Below, piece after piece: positions 16,621 through 28,622 of a DNA stretch of 51,840 bases (positions within the stretch are counted from its first letter, which is position 1; each line of letters begins with the position of its first letter). The notes under the pieces are model-generated. The model was not told the origin of the DNA, did no database searches, and worked only from the letters and a program-made list of their open reading frames with translations. The DNA is from Planctomycetota bacterium. Lineage in GTDB: Bacteria; Planctomycetota; Phycisphaerae; Phycisphaerales; SM1A02. The position numbers were made by a program, and so were the translations under genes. Location of the stretch: assembly GCA_016873115.1 (NCBI GenBank), contig VGYB01000011.1:1-51840 (forward strand). Reading direction: 5' to 3'.

Positions 16621-17283
16621 TCACTTCTTGGCGGCGTCGAGCTTGGCGAAGGCAGCCTGCGGGTCGGCCTTGACCTTGGCGGCGCACTTGCCGCAGCAGG
16701 TACGGACGAGGCGGCTGCCGATCACCGTGTCGACGGAGGAGTCACCGAGCTTCTCGCCGCTGATGACGCAGGTCTCCAGCGGGTAGGTGGGCTTCTGCGC
16801 GGCGATGACCTGCTCCTGCACCTGCTTCACCCACGGCTCGGGGTTGGCTTGCACCTTCTTCACGCACTTGCCGCAGCACAGGCGCACGAGCTGGTTCTGC
16901 ACCACGATGTTCTTCGCCTCCATCGCCTCGGCGCCGCGAGGATCAGGGAGCTTGTCCTCGGGCATCACCACGCACGGCGCATCGGGATACCACTTCAGTT
17001 GCTCCTTGATCATCGCCTCGTCAACCTTCTTGAGGTAGGTCGCCTGGTCGGACTTGAACTTCGCCGCGCACTTCGAGCAGCAGAACTTGATCTCACGACC
17101 GTCGTTGGCCTTGTTCGAGGCGTCCTCGACCACGACGCTGACGGCTCCGTCGCCGAGCTTCTCACCGCTGACCGGGCATGTCGCGAGGCCATACGGCGAT
17201 CCCTTCATCGTGGTCTCGGGGGCGCGGAAGGCCAGGGCGGAGGCGACGAGGGCGGCACACGAGAGGATGGCGGTGGTCTTCAT
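16621..17283 (-). CDS. Secreted protein of three cysteine-rich TRASH-like modules
   Basis: Not a named gene. After a signal peptide (MKTTAILSCAALVASALA) the 220-residue protein is three copies of one roughly 55-residue module: 31-88 (C36, C68, C69, C72), 99-156 (C104, C136, C137, C140) and 167-218 (C172, C196, C197, C200). Each reads Y-x-L/D-x-x-C-V-x-S/P...LG/P D...CCxKCxxK...Y/W/F. The single Cys plus CCxKC resembles TRASH/YHS metal-binding knuckles. A role in extracytoplasmic metal or redox handling is inference. AAGGA precedes the ATG; -10 TAGTCT lies at 17306-17301. It is divergent from ahcY. Confidence 0.8.
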   Translation of the reverse strand: MKTTAILSCAALVASALAFRAPETTMKGSPYGLATCPVSGEKLGDGAVSVVVEDASNKANDGREIKFCCSKCAAKFKSDQATYLKKVDEAMIKEQLKWYPDAPCVVMPEDKLPDPRGAEAMEAKNIVVQNQLVRLCCGKCVKKVQANPEPWVKQVQEQVIAAQKPTYPLETCVISGEKLGDSSVDTVIGSRLVRTCCGKCAAKVKADPQAAFAKLDAAKK

Positions 17284-17315
17284 GGGGTTTCCTTGCGAAA
17301 AGACTAGCCCGGAGG

Positions 17316-17344
17316 ATGACGGGGCGCGATGAAGGGGTTATACT
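17316..17344 (+). promoter_or_regulatory. ahcY promoter
   Basis: A -35-like ATGACG (17316-17321), 17-bp spacer and a good -10 TATACT (17339-17344). The predicted transcription start is near 17351, inside the palindromes that follow. Confidence 0.6.
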
Positions 17345-17345
17345 C

Positions 17346-17373
17346 CATCCGTTCATCCATATAGACGGATGAA
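17346..17373. promoter_or_regulatory. Two overlapping inverted repeats at the ahcY transcription start
   Basis: CATCCGT (17346-17352) / ACGGATG (17365-17371) and TTCATCC (17352-17358) / GGATGAA (17367-17373) are both perfect 7-bp arms, offset so that only one can form at a time. The site covers the predicted start point, so it fits a repressor operator or a 5' leader hairpin. No SAH riboswitch fold was recognised. Confidence 0.55.
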
Positions 17374-17395
17374 TCGATCGAACCGAGGAGTATCT

Positions 17396-18901
<1,506 letters not shown>

Positions 18902-18943
18902 TCCGCTCCCGGCCAGCGGTCCGGAGCAGCCTGCATGCAGCCT

Positions 18944-18976
18944 CGGGGGCGCGGAGCATTACACTCCGCGCCCTCG
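18944..18976 (+). other. 13-bp hairpin ending at the methyltransferase ATG
   Basis: CGGGGGCGCGGAG (18944-18956) pairs with CTCCGCGCCCTCG (18964-18976) with one G-T wobble and a 7-nt loop. It ends one base before the ATG at 18977. The loop overlaps a promoter-like TACACT (18960-18965). It may terminate ahcY transcription, though it lacks a T run, or gate the downstream gene. Confidence 0.6.
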
Positions 18977-19828
18977 ATGGCTTCCCCGACACCCAAGCGT
19001 CCACGATCCCGCGCGCAGCGCGCCGTCACGCAGTGGTTCAGCGCCCGCACGGCCGATCCGAACCATCTGTACGAGTTGGCCGTCCAGCAGCCCGATGACG
19101 AGTGCGGCTTCATCGACGCCACCTACCGCAAGAAGGTCGGCAGGCTTCCGGCCACGCTCCGCGAGGACTTCTGCGCCTCGCACGCGGTTTGCCGTGCGTG
19201 GGTCACGCGCCGGCGTACCAATCGGGCCCATGGGATCGATCGCGACCAGCGTGTGCTCGATTGGGGCCGTGCTCGGCAGCGGGCCACGCTGACGCCGGAG
19301 CAGCGCTCGCGCCTCACGCTGACGAAGGGCAATGTGCTGACGGCCCGCGGTGTCCCGGCGGATGTCACGGTCGCGATGAATTTTTCCTATTGCATCTTCA
19401 AGACGCGCGAGCTCCTGCTGCGCTACCTGAAGTCGGTCTATCGGGGCCTTCGCCCGGGTGGCATGTTCGTGTGCGATGCCTACGGCGGTTCGGGCAGCCA
19501 TCTCGAGCAAGTGGAGGAGCGCGACCTCGATGGCTTCACCTACATCTGGGACCAGCGTGTCTACAACCCGATCACCGGCGAGGTGCTGAACCACATCCAC
19601 TTCCGCTTCCCGGACCGCACCGAGCTGCGGAAGGCCTTCACCTACGACTGGCGCCTGTGGACCCTCCCGGAGCTGCAGGAGTTGCTGGCCGAGGCAGGCT
19701 TCCGTGATCCGGTCGTGCACTGGGAGGGCACGGCGAAGGATGGCACCGGCGACGGTGTCTTCACCCCCAGCCGACGCGGTGAAGCGTGCGAGGCCTGGAT
19801 CGCCTACATCTCAGCGTGGCGTCCATGA
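18977..19828 (+). CDS. Class I SAM-dependent methyltransferase
   Basis: A Rossmann-fold methyltransferase of 283 residues from the chosen ATG; the substrate is unknown. The N-terminal SAM region reads LREDFCASHAVCRAWV followed by GIDRD; later blocks are VAMNFSYCIFKTRELLLRY, RPGGMFVCDAYGGSGSH, FTYIWDQRVYNPITGEV, AFTYDWRLWTLPELQELLAEAGF and WEGTAKDGTGDGVF, recognisable as one well-conserved bacterial family. An in-frame ATG at 18935 falls before the hairpin and was rejected. Its stop overlaps the next start as ATGA, so it is coupled to the prenyl synthase. ahcY, which removes its by-product, lies upstream. Confidence 0.85.
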   Translation: MASPTPKRPRSRAQRAVTQWFSARTADPNHLYELAVQQPDDECGFIDATYRKKVGRLPATLREDFCASHAVCRAWVTRRRTNRAHGIDRDQRVLDWGRARQRATLTPEQRSRLTLTKGNVLTARGVPADVTVAMNFSYCIFKTRELLLRYLKSVYRGLRPGGMFVCDAYGGSGSHLEQVEERDLDGFTYIWDQRVYNPITGEVLNHIHFRFPDRTELRKAFTYDWRLWTLPELQELLAEAGFRDPVVHWEGTAKDGTGDGVFTPSRRGEACEAWIAYISAWRP

Positions 19829-20841
19829 GCGTCCTACGCTTCGACATGATCGCGAGACTCGATCAAGCCGAACCATTGGCCGCATCGATCCGGTCGGAGC
19901 TCGGTCAGGTGACTGCGGTCTTCGATGCGCAGCTCGGGAGCGACCAACCGTGCGTGAATGCCCTGGTGCGCCACATCGAGCACTACCGCGGCAAGATGCT
20001 TCGCCCGATGCTGGTGCTGCTGTCCGCCGCCGCCACGGACCGCTGGCCCGCCGGCCTCGCGCGCATCCTGCCGGGCCACCGGGTGCTCGCGGCGACCGTC
20101 GAGATGATCCACATGGCCACGCTCGTGCACGATGATGTGCTCGACGAGGCCGAACTCCGCCGCAAGGGCCGCACCATCAACGCGCTCTCGGGCAACGAAG
20201 CCGCCGTGATGCTCGGTGACTACCTGATCTCGAACGCCTTCCACCTCTGCAGCAGTCTTGGCGATCCGCGCCTCAACCTCGCGCTGGGCAAGGTCACCAA
20301 CACGCTCTGCGAGGGCGAGCTCGTGCAGCTCTCCAACCGCGGCAACTGGGACCTCGACGAAGCCACCTACTTCGAGATCGTCCGCCGCAAGACCGCGTCG
20401 CTGGTGGGTGCCAGCTGCGAACTGGGCGCCGAACTCGCCGGCGCCAACGACCAGATCAGCAGGGCGCTCGGGCGCTTCGGCGAGGACCTCGGCATCGCCT
20501 TCCAGATCCAGGACGATGTGCTCGACCTGATGGGCACCGATGACGAGGTCGGCAAGTCGACCGGTCGCGACCTGGCCAAGGGCAAGCTCACGCTGCCGGT
20601 GGTGAAACTCCTGCGCGGCCAGTGCCCGGCCAACCGCGCGCGCGCGCTTGACCTCATCCAGTCCAATGATGCGGTGGGCCTGCGCGCGCAGGTGGTCGAG
20701 TCGGGTTCGCTCGAGGCTGCTCGCAGCGCGGCACATGGCCTCGTCCACCAGGCCAAGGTCCAACTCGCCTGCGTGCCGCCGGGACCGGTGCGAGAGCTGC
20801 TGCACACGATGGCCGATGCCGTCGTCGATCGGTCGGCGTGA
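19825..20841 (+). CDS. Long-chain polyprenyl diphosphate synthase
   Basis: Trans-isoprenyl diphosphate synthase, probably making the quinone side chain. The 338-residue protein has both aspartate-rich motifs, DDVLDEAELRRKGR and DDVLDLMGTDDEVGKSTGRD, plus GKMLRPMLVLLSA near the N terminus. The residue five before the first Asp motif is alanine (ATLVHDD), which permits long products; octaprenyl (ispB) or heptaprenyl (hepT) cannot be distinguished. The start at 19825 overlaps the methyltransferase stop as ATGA; a longer frame from 19786 lies inside the upstream gene. Confidence 0.92.
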   Translation: MSVLRFDMIARLDQAEPLAASIRSELGQVTAVFDAQLGSDQPCVNALVRHIEHYRGKMLRPMLVLLSAAATDRWPAGLARILPGHRVLAATVEMIHMATLVHDDVLDEAELRRKGRTINALSGNEAAVMLGDYLISNAFHLCSSLGDPRLNLALGKVTNTLCEGELVQLSNRGNWDLDEATYFEIVRRKTASLVGASCELGAELAGANDQISRALGRFGEDLGIAFQIQDDVLDLMGTDDEVGKSTGRDLAKGKLTLPVVKLLRGQCPANRARALDLIQSNDAVGLRAQVVESGSLEAARSAAHGLVHQAKVQLACVPPGPVRELLHTMADAVVDRSA

Positions 20842-20898
20842 TCGCGTGGGCGCGCCCGCCGTTCACGGCCACGGCGCAGCGCGGAACATCACATCGAT

Positions 20899-22146
20899 TC
20901 AGTACCCGGACTTCCCGCGCTTGATCGGGGTGTCCGGTGCATCCTTCAGGGCCTTGGCCCAGCGGCCGTCCCTCATGGCTTCGCCCGCCTTGGCGAACCA
21001 CTCGGCGTTGGCCTTCACGATCGGGTCGAGCAGCGCGGCAGTGAGCCCGTTGGGCGCGCCCTGCCACCGCACGATGCCATCGCTCGTCACGACCACGCAC
21101 GCCGGGATGCCCTTGACGCCGTAGAAGCCCGACATGGCCCCCGATTGGTCGCACGCGATGGAATAGTCCATCCGCAGGCGCTTGGAGTTCATGCCGGTCG
21201 TGCAGGCATTGGCTGATTCGCTCGAGACACCGACCACCACGACCTGGTTGCCGTAGTGCTGCGCCAGCTCGTTCATGTGCGGGATCGCGGCGACGCAGGG
21301 GCCGCACCAGGTCGCCCAGAAGTCGATGACCAGCACCTTGCCGGTCGGATCGGGCGTGGGGGTGAGCCACGACTCGACATAGAAGTTCGGAGCCTGCTGG
21401 CCGCGACGGTCCTGCGTGAAGCGGGGATCGACGGCATCGTTGGGAGCCGGCAGGTCAACCTGAGCGGGTCCGGCTGCCACGGGAGGTTGAGGTTCGGGCT
21501 GGCGCGATCCCGCGGTCTCGGTGCAAAGTTCCTTGATGGCGGACTTGAGTCCGTTCGTCGAGAGCCCCGCGTAGCGCACGGTCCCATCCCGATCGATCAG
21601 CACATTCACGGGTTCACGGAACACGCCGAGCGCATCGCAGAGCGCACCGGTCGAATCGATCAAGGTCGGGGCTGCAGGCTTGCGCATTGCCTTGGCTGCA
21701 CCGTTGGCGCCTTCGGGTGTGTGCAGGCCAATGAGGACCAGATTGCCATCGGCGATCGCTTGCTTCGCCGCGGTGGCAGCCTTGCCCAGCATCGCCTTCG
21801 ACGATGAGTCTGCCGTGGTGAAGGCCTGGATGAGGACGACCTTGCCCTTCAGTGCGGCGGCATCGGGTGCAACGCCGAGCCAGTTCCCGTTCTCCGGCAG
21901 CGGCGGCATGCGCCAGCCACGAACGGCCTCAAGCGACGCCCGATCGATGCCGTCAAGCTTCTCGAGCCACTTGTCCTGGACTGGTGGCAGGCTGATCCGC
22001 TGGGCCGCAGGCTTCGTCGTGGGTGCGCCTGCGGAGCCGCCGGGAGCGACAGGTGGCTGCTTGGCCGGCGGTGCTGCGGGCGGCACGAGGTCATCGGGGG
22101 CCGCGGCCAAGAGGGACAGGACCACGCAGGTAGCGAATCGGATCAT
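20899..22146 (-). CDS. Exported TlpA-like protein with two thioredoxin-fold domains
   Basis: 415 residues: signal peptide (MIRFATCVVLSLLAAA), a Pro/Ala-rich linker to about 50, a first redoxin-like domain (about 90-210) and a second TlpA-type domain (about 250-415) with the active motif WATWCGPC (CGPC 281-284). In the first domain the position of the active-site pair reads FTTADSSSKAM, with no cysteine, although the rest of the fold (VLIGLHTPEGANGAA, NVLIDRDGTVRYAGL) is kept. The second domain probably reduces or oxidises periplasmic thiols; the first may only bind a partner. The -10 TACCAT (22158-22153) ends six bases before the ATG. Confidence 0.88.
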   Translation of the reverse strand: MIRFATCVVLSLLAAAPDDLVPPAAPPAKQPPVAPGGSAGAPTTKPAAQRISLPPVQDKWLEKLDGIDRASLEAVRGWRMPPLPENGNWLGVAPDAAALKGKVVLIQAFTTADSSSKAMLGKAATAAKQAIADGNLVLIGLHTPEGANGAAKAMRKPAAPTLIDSTGALCDALGVFREPVNVLIDRDGTVRYAGLSTNGLKSAIKELCTETAGSRQPEPQPPVAAGPAQVDLPAPNDAVDPRFTQDRRGQQAPNFYVESWLTPTPDPTGKVLVIDFWATWCGPCVAAIPHMNELAQHYGNQVVVVGVSSESANACTTGMNSKRLRMDYSIACDQSGAMSGFYGVKGIPACVVVTSDGIVRWQGAPNGLTAALLDPIVKANAEWFAKAGEAMRDGRWAKALKDAPDTPIKRGKSGY

Positions 22147-22165
22147 CCTGTCATGGTAGCCGAGC

Positions 22166-23014
22166 TCACCGCCAGACCGGAAGCGCCATCGTGTCGATCA
22201 GACGGATGCTGCCGAGTTTCGCGGCGATCAAGCCACGCGTGGGAGCCTCGAATCCCTGCACAGGCAGCAGCGACTGTGCACATCGAACCACGGCGTACTG
22301 CACCTCGAGCCCATGCTCCTCGAGCGTGCCGTGCATGAGTGCTTCGGCGGTCCCGGGATGCTGCGCGGCGCAGGCCACCTGCAGCGCGCGGCTGAGCCCG
22401 CGGGCGGCCTCGATCTGGCGCGGCTCGAGGTACCGATTGCGGCTGCTCATCGCCAGGCCGTTGTCCTCGCGCACGGTCGGCTCCGGCACGATCCGCAGAC
22501 CATCGAAGTGCGTGGGGTGCATCTCGACCATGTCCGTGATCACTCGAAGCTGTTGCCAGTCCTTCTCGCCGAAGTGAGCCACGGCAGGCTGCACGAGTTC
22601 GAAGAGCCGCGTGACGACCTGCACGACGCCCGCGAAGTGGCCCGGACGGCATGCATCCTCGAGTCGAGGCTGCGTGGCGACGGCCGGCAGCGGGAGGGTT
22701 GAAGCCTCCCTTCGCGCGGCATCGATCCCGCGCGGATAGATCGTTTCGACCGAAGGCACGAACACGGCGGCGGCTCCCGCGGCTGCGCAGGTCACGAGGT
22801 CGGCGTCGAGCGTTCGCGGGTAGCGCGCGAAATCCTCGCTGGGCCCGAACTGCGTCGGGTTCACGAAGATGCTCACGACCACGGGACGCCCACCTCGGGC
22901 TGCCGATCGGATCAATGAGGCGTGACCCTCGTGCAGGGCGCCCATCGTGGGCACGAAGGCGCACCCGGACCATGGTGCAAGCAGCGAGTCATTCTCGATG
23001 ACCTCTGGCGTCAT
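22166..23014 (-). CDS. panC: Pantothenate synthetase
   Basis: Joins pantoate and beta-alanine with ATP in coenzyme A synthesis. 282 residues with PTMGALHEGHASLI (HxGH, 22-35), SIFVNPTQFGPSEDFARYPR, FGEKDWQQLRVI and the KMSKS-like MSSRNRYL. The frame continues open far upstream, but homology begins at MTPEVIEND; the ATG at 23014 overlaps the previous gene's stop as TGATG. No panB or panD lies in the window. Confidence 0.95.
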   Translation of the reverse strand: MTPEVIENDSLLAPWSGCAFVPTMGALHEGHASLIRSAARGGRPVVVSIFVNPTQFGPSEDFARYPRTLDADLVTCAAAGAAAVFVPSVETIYPRGIDAARREASTLPLPAVATQPRLEDACRPGHFAGVVQVVTRLFELVQPAVAHFGEKDWQQLRVITDMVEMHPTHFDGLRIVPEPTVREDNGLAMSSRNRYLEPRQIEAARGLSRALQVACAAQHPGTAEALMHGTLEEHGLEVQYAVVRCAQSLLPVQGFEAPTRGLIAAKLGSIRLIDTMALPVWR

Positions 23015-24189
23015 CACACACTCCGCTCCTGTGGCCGCTGGACCCCCATCAGGGCGACGACCAGTATGCCAGCGGGCCAGAGCAGCCACCATGCACTCTG
23101 CTGCAGGGAGCCGATCTCGGCACCCATGCCAGCGAGCAGGACGGCCACCGCGGTCTTGCCGAAGCTCCAGCCTGAACGCGAAGCAAGAAGCAGCACGGGG
23201 AAGACCACGCCGAACATCGCCAACCAGCGCAGGTAGCCAGTTTCTCCCGGGAAGTACCAGGCAAACGGCGATTCCGGTGCCATCGCCTGCACGGCGATGC
23301 CGATCGCCGCGATGACGCCCACCATCGCGAGCGCGCGCAGCAGGCTGTCGCCCATCCGAGGCCCCGAGAGGACGAGCTCCGGTCCGCGCTCGCTCTGCAC
23401 ATCGAGCGCCCCGCGTTGCACGATGCCGCCCAGTTCGCGCAGGTGCGCAAGGGCGGTGAAGGGAAGTTGCACGCACCAGACGCAGAGCATGGCGATGCCC
23501 GGAGCGGCGGCCGTTCCATCCCATTGCATCGCCACGCCGATGATCGTCAACCCGAACATGATGCCGAAGAGCGCGAACGCACGCGGCGAGTCCACGGACT
23601 GCCGTGCACGGTGGAAGGTCAGGTCGAGGGCAGGGCATGCCAGGAACCCTGCGATGATGATCGGTGCCGCCAGAAGGAGATCGCGCCGAGGCAGTGTGCC
23701 CTCGCGGGGCCATGCGTCGATGGGGCTGACCGGTATCTGCCAGAGCAGTGCGATCGAACCGAGCGTGGCCACGCTCGCCACGGCGATCCATGCTGCGTCC
23801 CTCCGCCACCAGATGCCCAGCACGGCGATGGTGGCCAGCCCGAGCGCGAAGGCCGTCATCATCTCGGGGGTCGTCGCGCAACCGGGCTCGTCCACGAAGC
23901 CCGCCATCATGGGCAGCATCCAGGCGAGGAAGGCCACCTGGTACGCGGCCGTCACCGCGCTGAAGGCCGCCATCAGGTTCTGATGGCGGGCGCAGAAGGC
24001 GCGGCTCGACTCCGGCGTGAACCACCAACCGAAGAGCGTGCAGCCCAGCACATTCGGCACGAGGAAGAGCCAGAAGCCCGGCCAGCCGTGCAGACGCAGC
24101 ATGAGGAAGGGCAGGAAGGTCCCGATGCACCAGGTCCAGCTGCTGGCGCAGAAGAGTCCCCAGCCGAGATCGCGAAGGAAGCGTTGCAT
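23014..24189 (-). CDS. Multi-pass membrane protein of unknown function
   Basis: 391 residues with roughly ten hydrophobic segments, for example GWGLFCASSWTWCIGTFLPF, FWLFLVPNVLGCTLFGWWF and LRWLAMFGVVFPVLLLAS. The middle section LACPALDLTFHRARQS is conserved-looking, with charged residues between membrane spans, reminiscent of transporter-type folds, but no family was recognised with confidence. The start at 24189 (MQRFLRDLGWG) begins the first membrane span, 7 nt after the FmdB-like stop; a longer frame from 24282 is within that gene. Probably co-transcribed with panC. Confidence 0.7.
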   Translation of the reverse strand: MQRFLRDLGWGLFCASSWTWCIGTFLPFLMLRLHGWPGFWLFLVPNVLGCTLFGWWFTPESSRAFCARHQNLMAAFSAVTAAYQVAFLAWMLPMMAGFVDEPGCATTPEMMTAFALGLATIAVLGIWWRRDAAWIAVASVATLGSIALLWQIPVSPIDAWPREGTLPRRDLLLAAPIIIAGFLACPALDLTFHRARQSVDSPRAFALFGIMFGLTIIGVAMQWDGTAAAPGIAMLCVWCVQLPFTALAHLRELGGIVQRGALDVQSERGPELVLSGPRMGDSLLRALAMVGVIAAIGIAVQAMAPESPFAWYFPGETGYLRWLAMFGVVFPVLLLASRSGWSFGKTAVAVLLAGMGAEIGSLQQSAWWLLWPAGILVVALMGVQRPQERSV

Positions 24190-24196
24190 ACCGTGA

Positions 24197-24478
24197 TCAG
24201 TCCGCACCGATGGTGTCGGGGCCTGTGCCGGCGGTGCGCCGGTACTTGCCGTCGCCGTCCTTCTCGAACTTGGCGAACCCAAGCCGCTTGAGGTTGCTGT
24301 CGCCGAAGCGCTGCGTGTCGCTGTTGGTCGTGAACTGGGGCGGCACGGGAACCCGTCGCACAGGCAGCCCTGACTCCGGGTGGTGCTCGAGCGCCGGTTC
24401 GCTCATGCGCTGGAAGACCTCGAAGTGCTCGCCGTCGGAGCCGTCGGGCATCACGACTGCGTAGAGGTAGGTGGGCAT
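24197..24478 (-). CDS. FmdB-like small protein lacking the zinc-ribbon cysteines
   Basis: 93 residues. The N terminus MPTYLYAVV, then GEHFEVFQRMSEPALEHHPESGLPVRRVPVP, follows the FmdB putative-regulator pattern MPTYEYxCxxC...FEVFQxMSdpPlxxCPxCG-PVrR. All four zinc cysteines are replaced here and the protein has no cysteine at all. The remainder (SNLKRLGFAKFEKDGDGKYRR) is charged. The -10 TAGGAT (24491-24486) ends seven bases before the ATG. Function unknown. Confidence 0.7.
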   Translation of the reverse strand: MPTYLYAVVMPDGSDGEHFEVFQRMSEPALEHHPESGLPVRRVPVPPQFTTNSDTQRFGDSNLKRLGFAKFEKDGDGKYRRTAGTGPDTIGAD

Positions 24479-24496
24479 GCGCGTGATCCTACGCGT

Positions 24497-25333
24497 TCAC
24501 TCCAGATCCGCACCGCACCAGGAGCGCAGCCGATCCATCGCCACGCGGACATCGCCGGAACGAGCGGCGCCAGCCTCGCGCTCGATCACCAGATCGAGCG
24601 GGCGACTGAGATCACGCAGGGCACCGATGAAGGGGAGCCACGGCACAGCACCCGTCCCGACCTGGACCTCCTGGCCCCACGCGCCGGTGCGCGGTGCAGG
24701 CAGGGCGTCCTTGATGTGGACCTGCCGGATCCATGGTCCGAGCGTGCGGACGGCGTCCACGGGATCGCCCATGCCGTAGAGGATCATGTTGGCAGGATCG
24801 AAGTTCACGCCGATGGCCGGATGGTCGATCTCGCGCAGGGCATCGGCGAGTGTCGCGGCTGACTCCTGGCCGGTCTCGAAGGCCACGGCCACGCCAGCCG
24901 CTTGGAAGAGGTCGGCGACCTCGCGCAGGCGCGTGACCATCATGGTCCGCTCGCGTCCGGCTTCGTGGGGGATGAACCCGGCATGGAAGGTCACCAGCCC
25001 GATCGACTCGCATCCAGCGAGCGCGGCCACGCTCGCGGCACGCGAACGCGTCGCCGGCCAGGTGGCATCGGGCCGGACCCCGCCCGTGCGGGCGATCGAC
25101 TCGAGCGTGCTGTAGTCCTCGCCGACGGTGGCCAGCATGCCGCTGGCGATCGACAGGCCGCGCGCGCGCAGCGTGCCGACCGCACCACGCCACGCCGGCG
25201 CCTCCATGCAGGGAACCAAGGCCAGCTGCACCCGCGTGAGACCGAGAGGTTCGAGCAGTTCGAGAAGATGCTCGGGGTGCTCAGGGCGCAGGCTCCAACT
25301 GCAGGCACCAATGCGGAATCGTGACGGTTCCAT
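24497..25333 (-). CDS. Xylose-isomerase-like TIM-barrel sugar phosphate isomerase/epimerase
   Basis: 278 residues of the AP-endonuclease-2/xylose-isomerase-like barrel. Metal-ligand blocks are visible in order: AVAFETGQES, GVNFDPANMILYG, IRQVHIKDALP and LDLVIEREAG. Early strand FRIGACSWSL and LVTFHAGFIP fit the family. Substrate unknown; relatives act on inositol, hydroxypyruvate or other small polyols. The -10 TAGCAT (25348-25343) ends nine bases before the ATG. Confidence 0.85.
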   Translation of the reverse strand: MEPSRFRIGACSWSLRPEHPEHLLELLEPLGLTRVQLALVPCMEAPAWRGAVGTLRARGLSIASGMLATVGEDYSTLESIARTGGVRPDATWPATRSRAASVAALAGCESIGLVTFHAGFIPHEAGRERTMMVTRLREVADLFQAAGVAVAFETGQESAATLADALREIDHPAIGVNFDPANMILYGMGDPVDAVRTLGPWIRQVHIKDALPAPRTGAWGQEVQVGTGAVPWLPFIGALRDLSRPLDLVIEREAGAARSGDVRVAMDRLRSWCGADLE

Positions 25334-25381
25334 GGCTGGACGATGCTACTATTCGCGGCTTCCCGTCCCCGGCCCACCATC

Positions 25382-25990
25382 GTGACCACCGTACCCACCA
25401 ACCAGTCCATCACCCAAGCACCGCGCTCGTGGTTCGAGCGGTTCGAGTCGTGGTTGAGTCGGATGAGCACGAAGAACAACTTCTGGCACCGCCTCTGCTC
25501 GATGGTGTGGCTGCCGTACGCCTTCACCAGTGGCATCAGCATGAAGCGCCTCGACAAGGATCGCTTCACGGCCGTGCTGCCCTTCAGCCGCGTGAATCGA
25601 AACTGGTACAACGCGATGGCCGGGGCAGCGCTCCTGGGCAACAGCGAGGTGGCCGGCGGCATGTACCTCTTCGGCGAATGCGGGGGGGACTATGTGGTGG
25701 TCTGCAAGGAGATGAAGTACCGATTCCTGCGTCCGTGCCTGGGGCCAGCGGTCTACCGTGTGGTGACCAGCGACGACGTGAAGGCCTTGATCACGGCGGG
25801 CGGCGAGTTCAACGTCAACCTCGTGATGGAGGTGGCGCAGCTCGTGGGCGGCAAGGATGGCGACCGCAAGGTCGGGGAGTGCGACATCACGTTCCATTGC
25901 ACGCCCAAGGCGATGATCAAGGCCAAGGCCGGCCGCCTGAAGGCCCTCGAAGCCGCCCGCCCGTCGCGCGATGCCGGCGCATCGGCCTGA
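25382..25990 (+). CDS. Hotdog-fold thioesterase-like protein (DUF4442 type)
   Basis: About 202 residues. LPFSRVNRNWYNAMAGAALLGNSEVAGGMYLF resembles the hotdog core of acyl-CoA thioesterase-like DUF4442 proteins, where an Asn/His-Gly helix carries the active site. Assignment is by pattern only. The start is uncertain: GTG 25382 is preferred because the ATG at 25343 lies ten bases from the divergent gene's start and overlaps the promoter-like TACTAT (25347-25352); neither has a clear ribosome-binding site. Confidence 0.65.
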   Translation: MTTVPTNQSITQAPRSWFERFESWLSRMSTKNNFWHRLCSMVWLPYAFTSGISMKRLDKDRFTAVLPFSRVNRNWYNAMAGAALLGNSEVAGGMYLFGECGGDYVVVCKEMKYRFLRPCLGPAVYRVVTSDDVKALITAGGEFNVNLVMEVAQLVGGKDGDRKVGECDITFHCTPKAMIKAKAGRLKALEAARPSRDAGASA

Positions 25991-28607
<2,617 letters not shown>

Positions 28608-28622
28608 CGGCGAAGGGTACCG

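Noticed and set aside
17284-17395. SAH riboswitch ahead of ahcY
   Set aside because: The predicted leader is only about 45 nt and holds one simple hairpin, too little for the known SAH element.
23015-24130. Upstream part of the long frame ending in panC, as a possible PanC fusion
   Set aside because: It runs out of frame through the membrane-protein gene, and panC homology begins exactly at the ATG at 23014.
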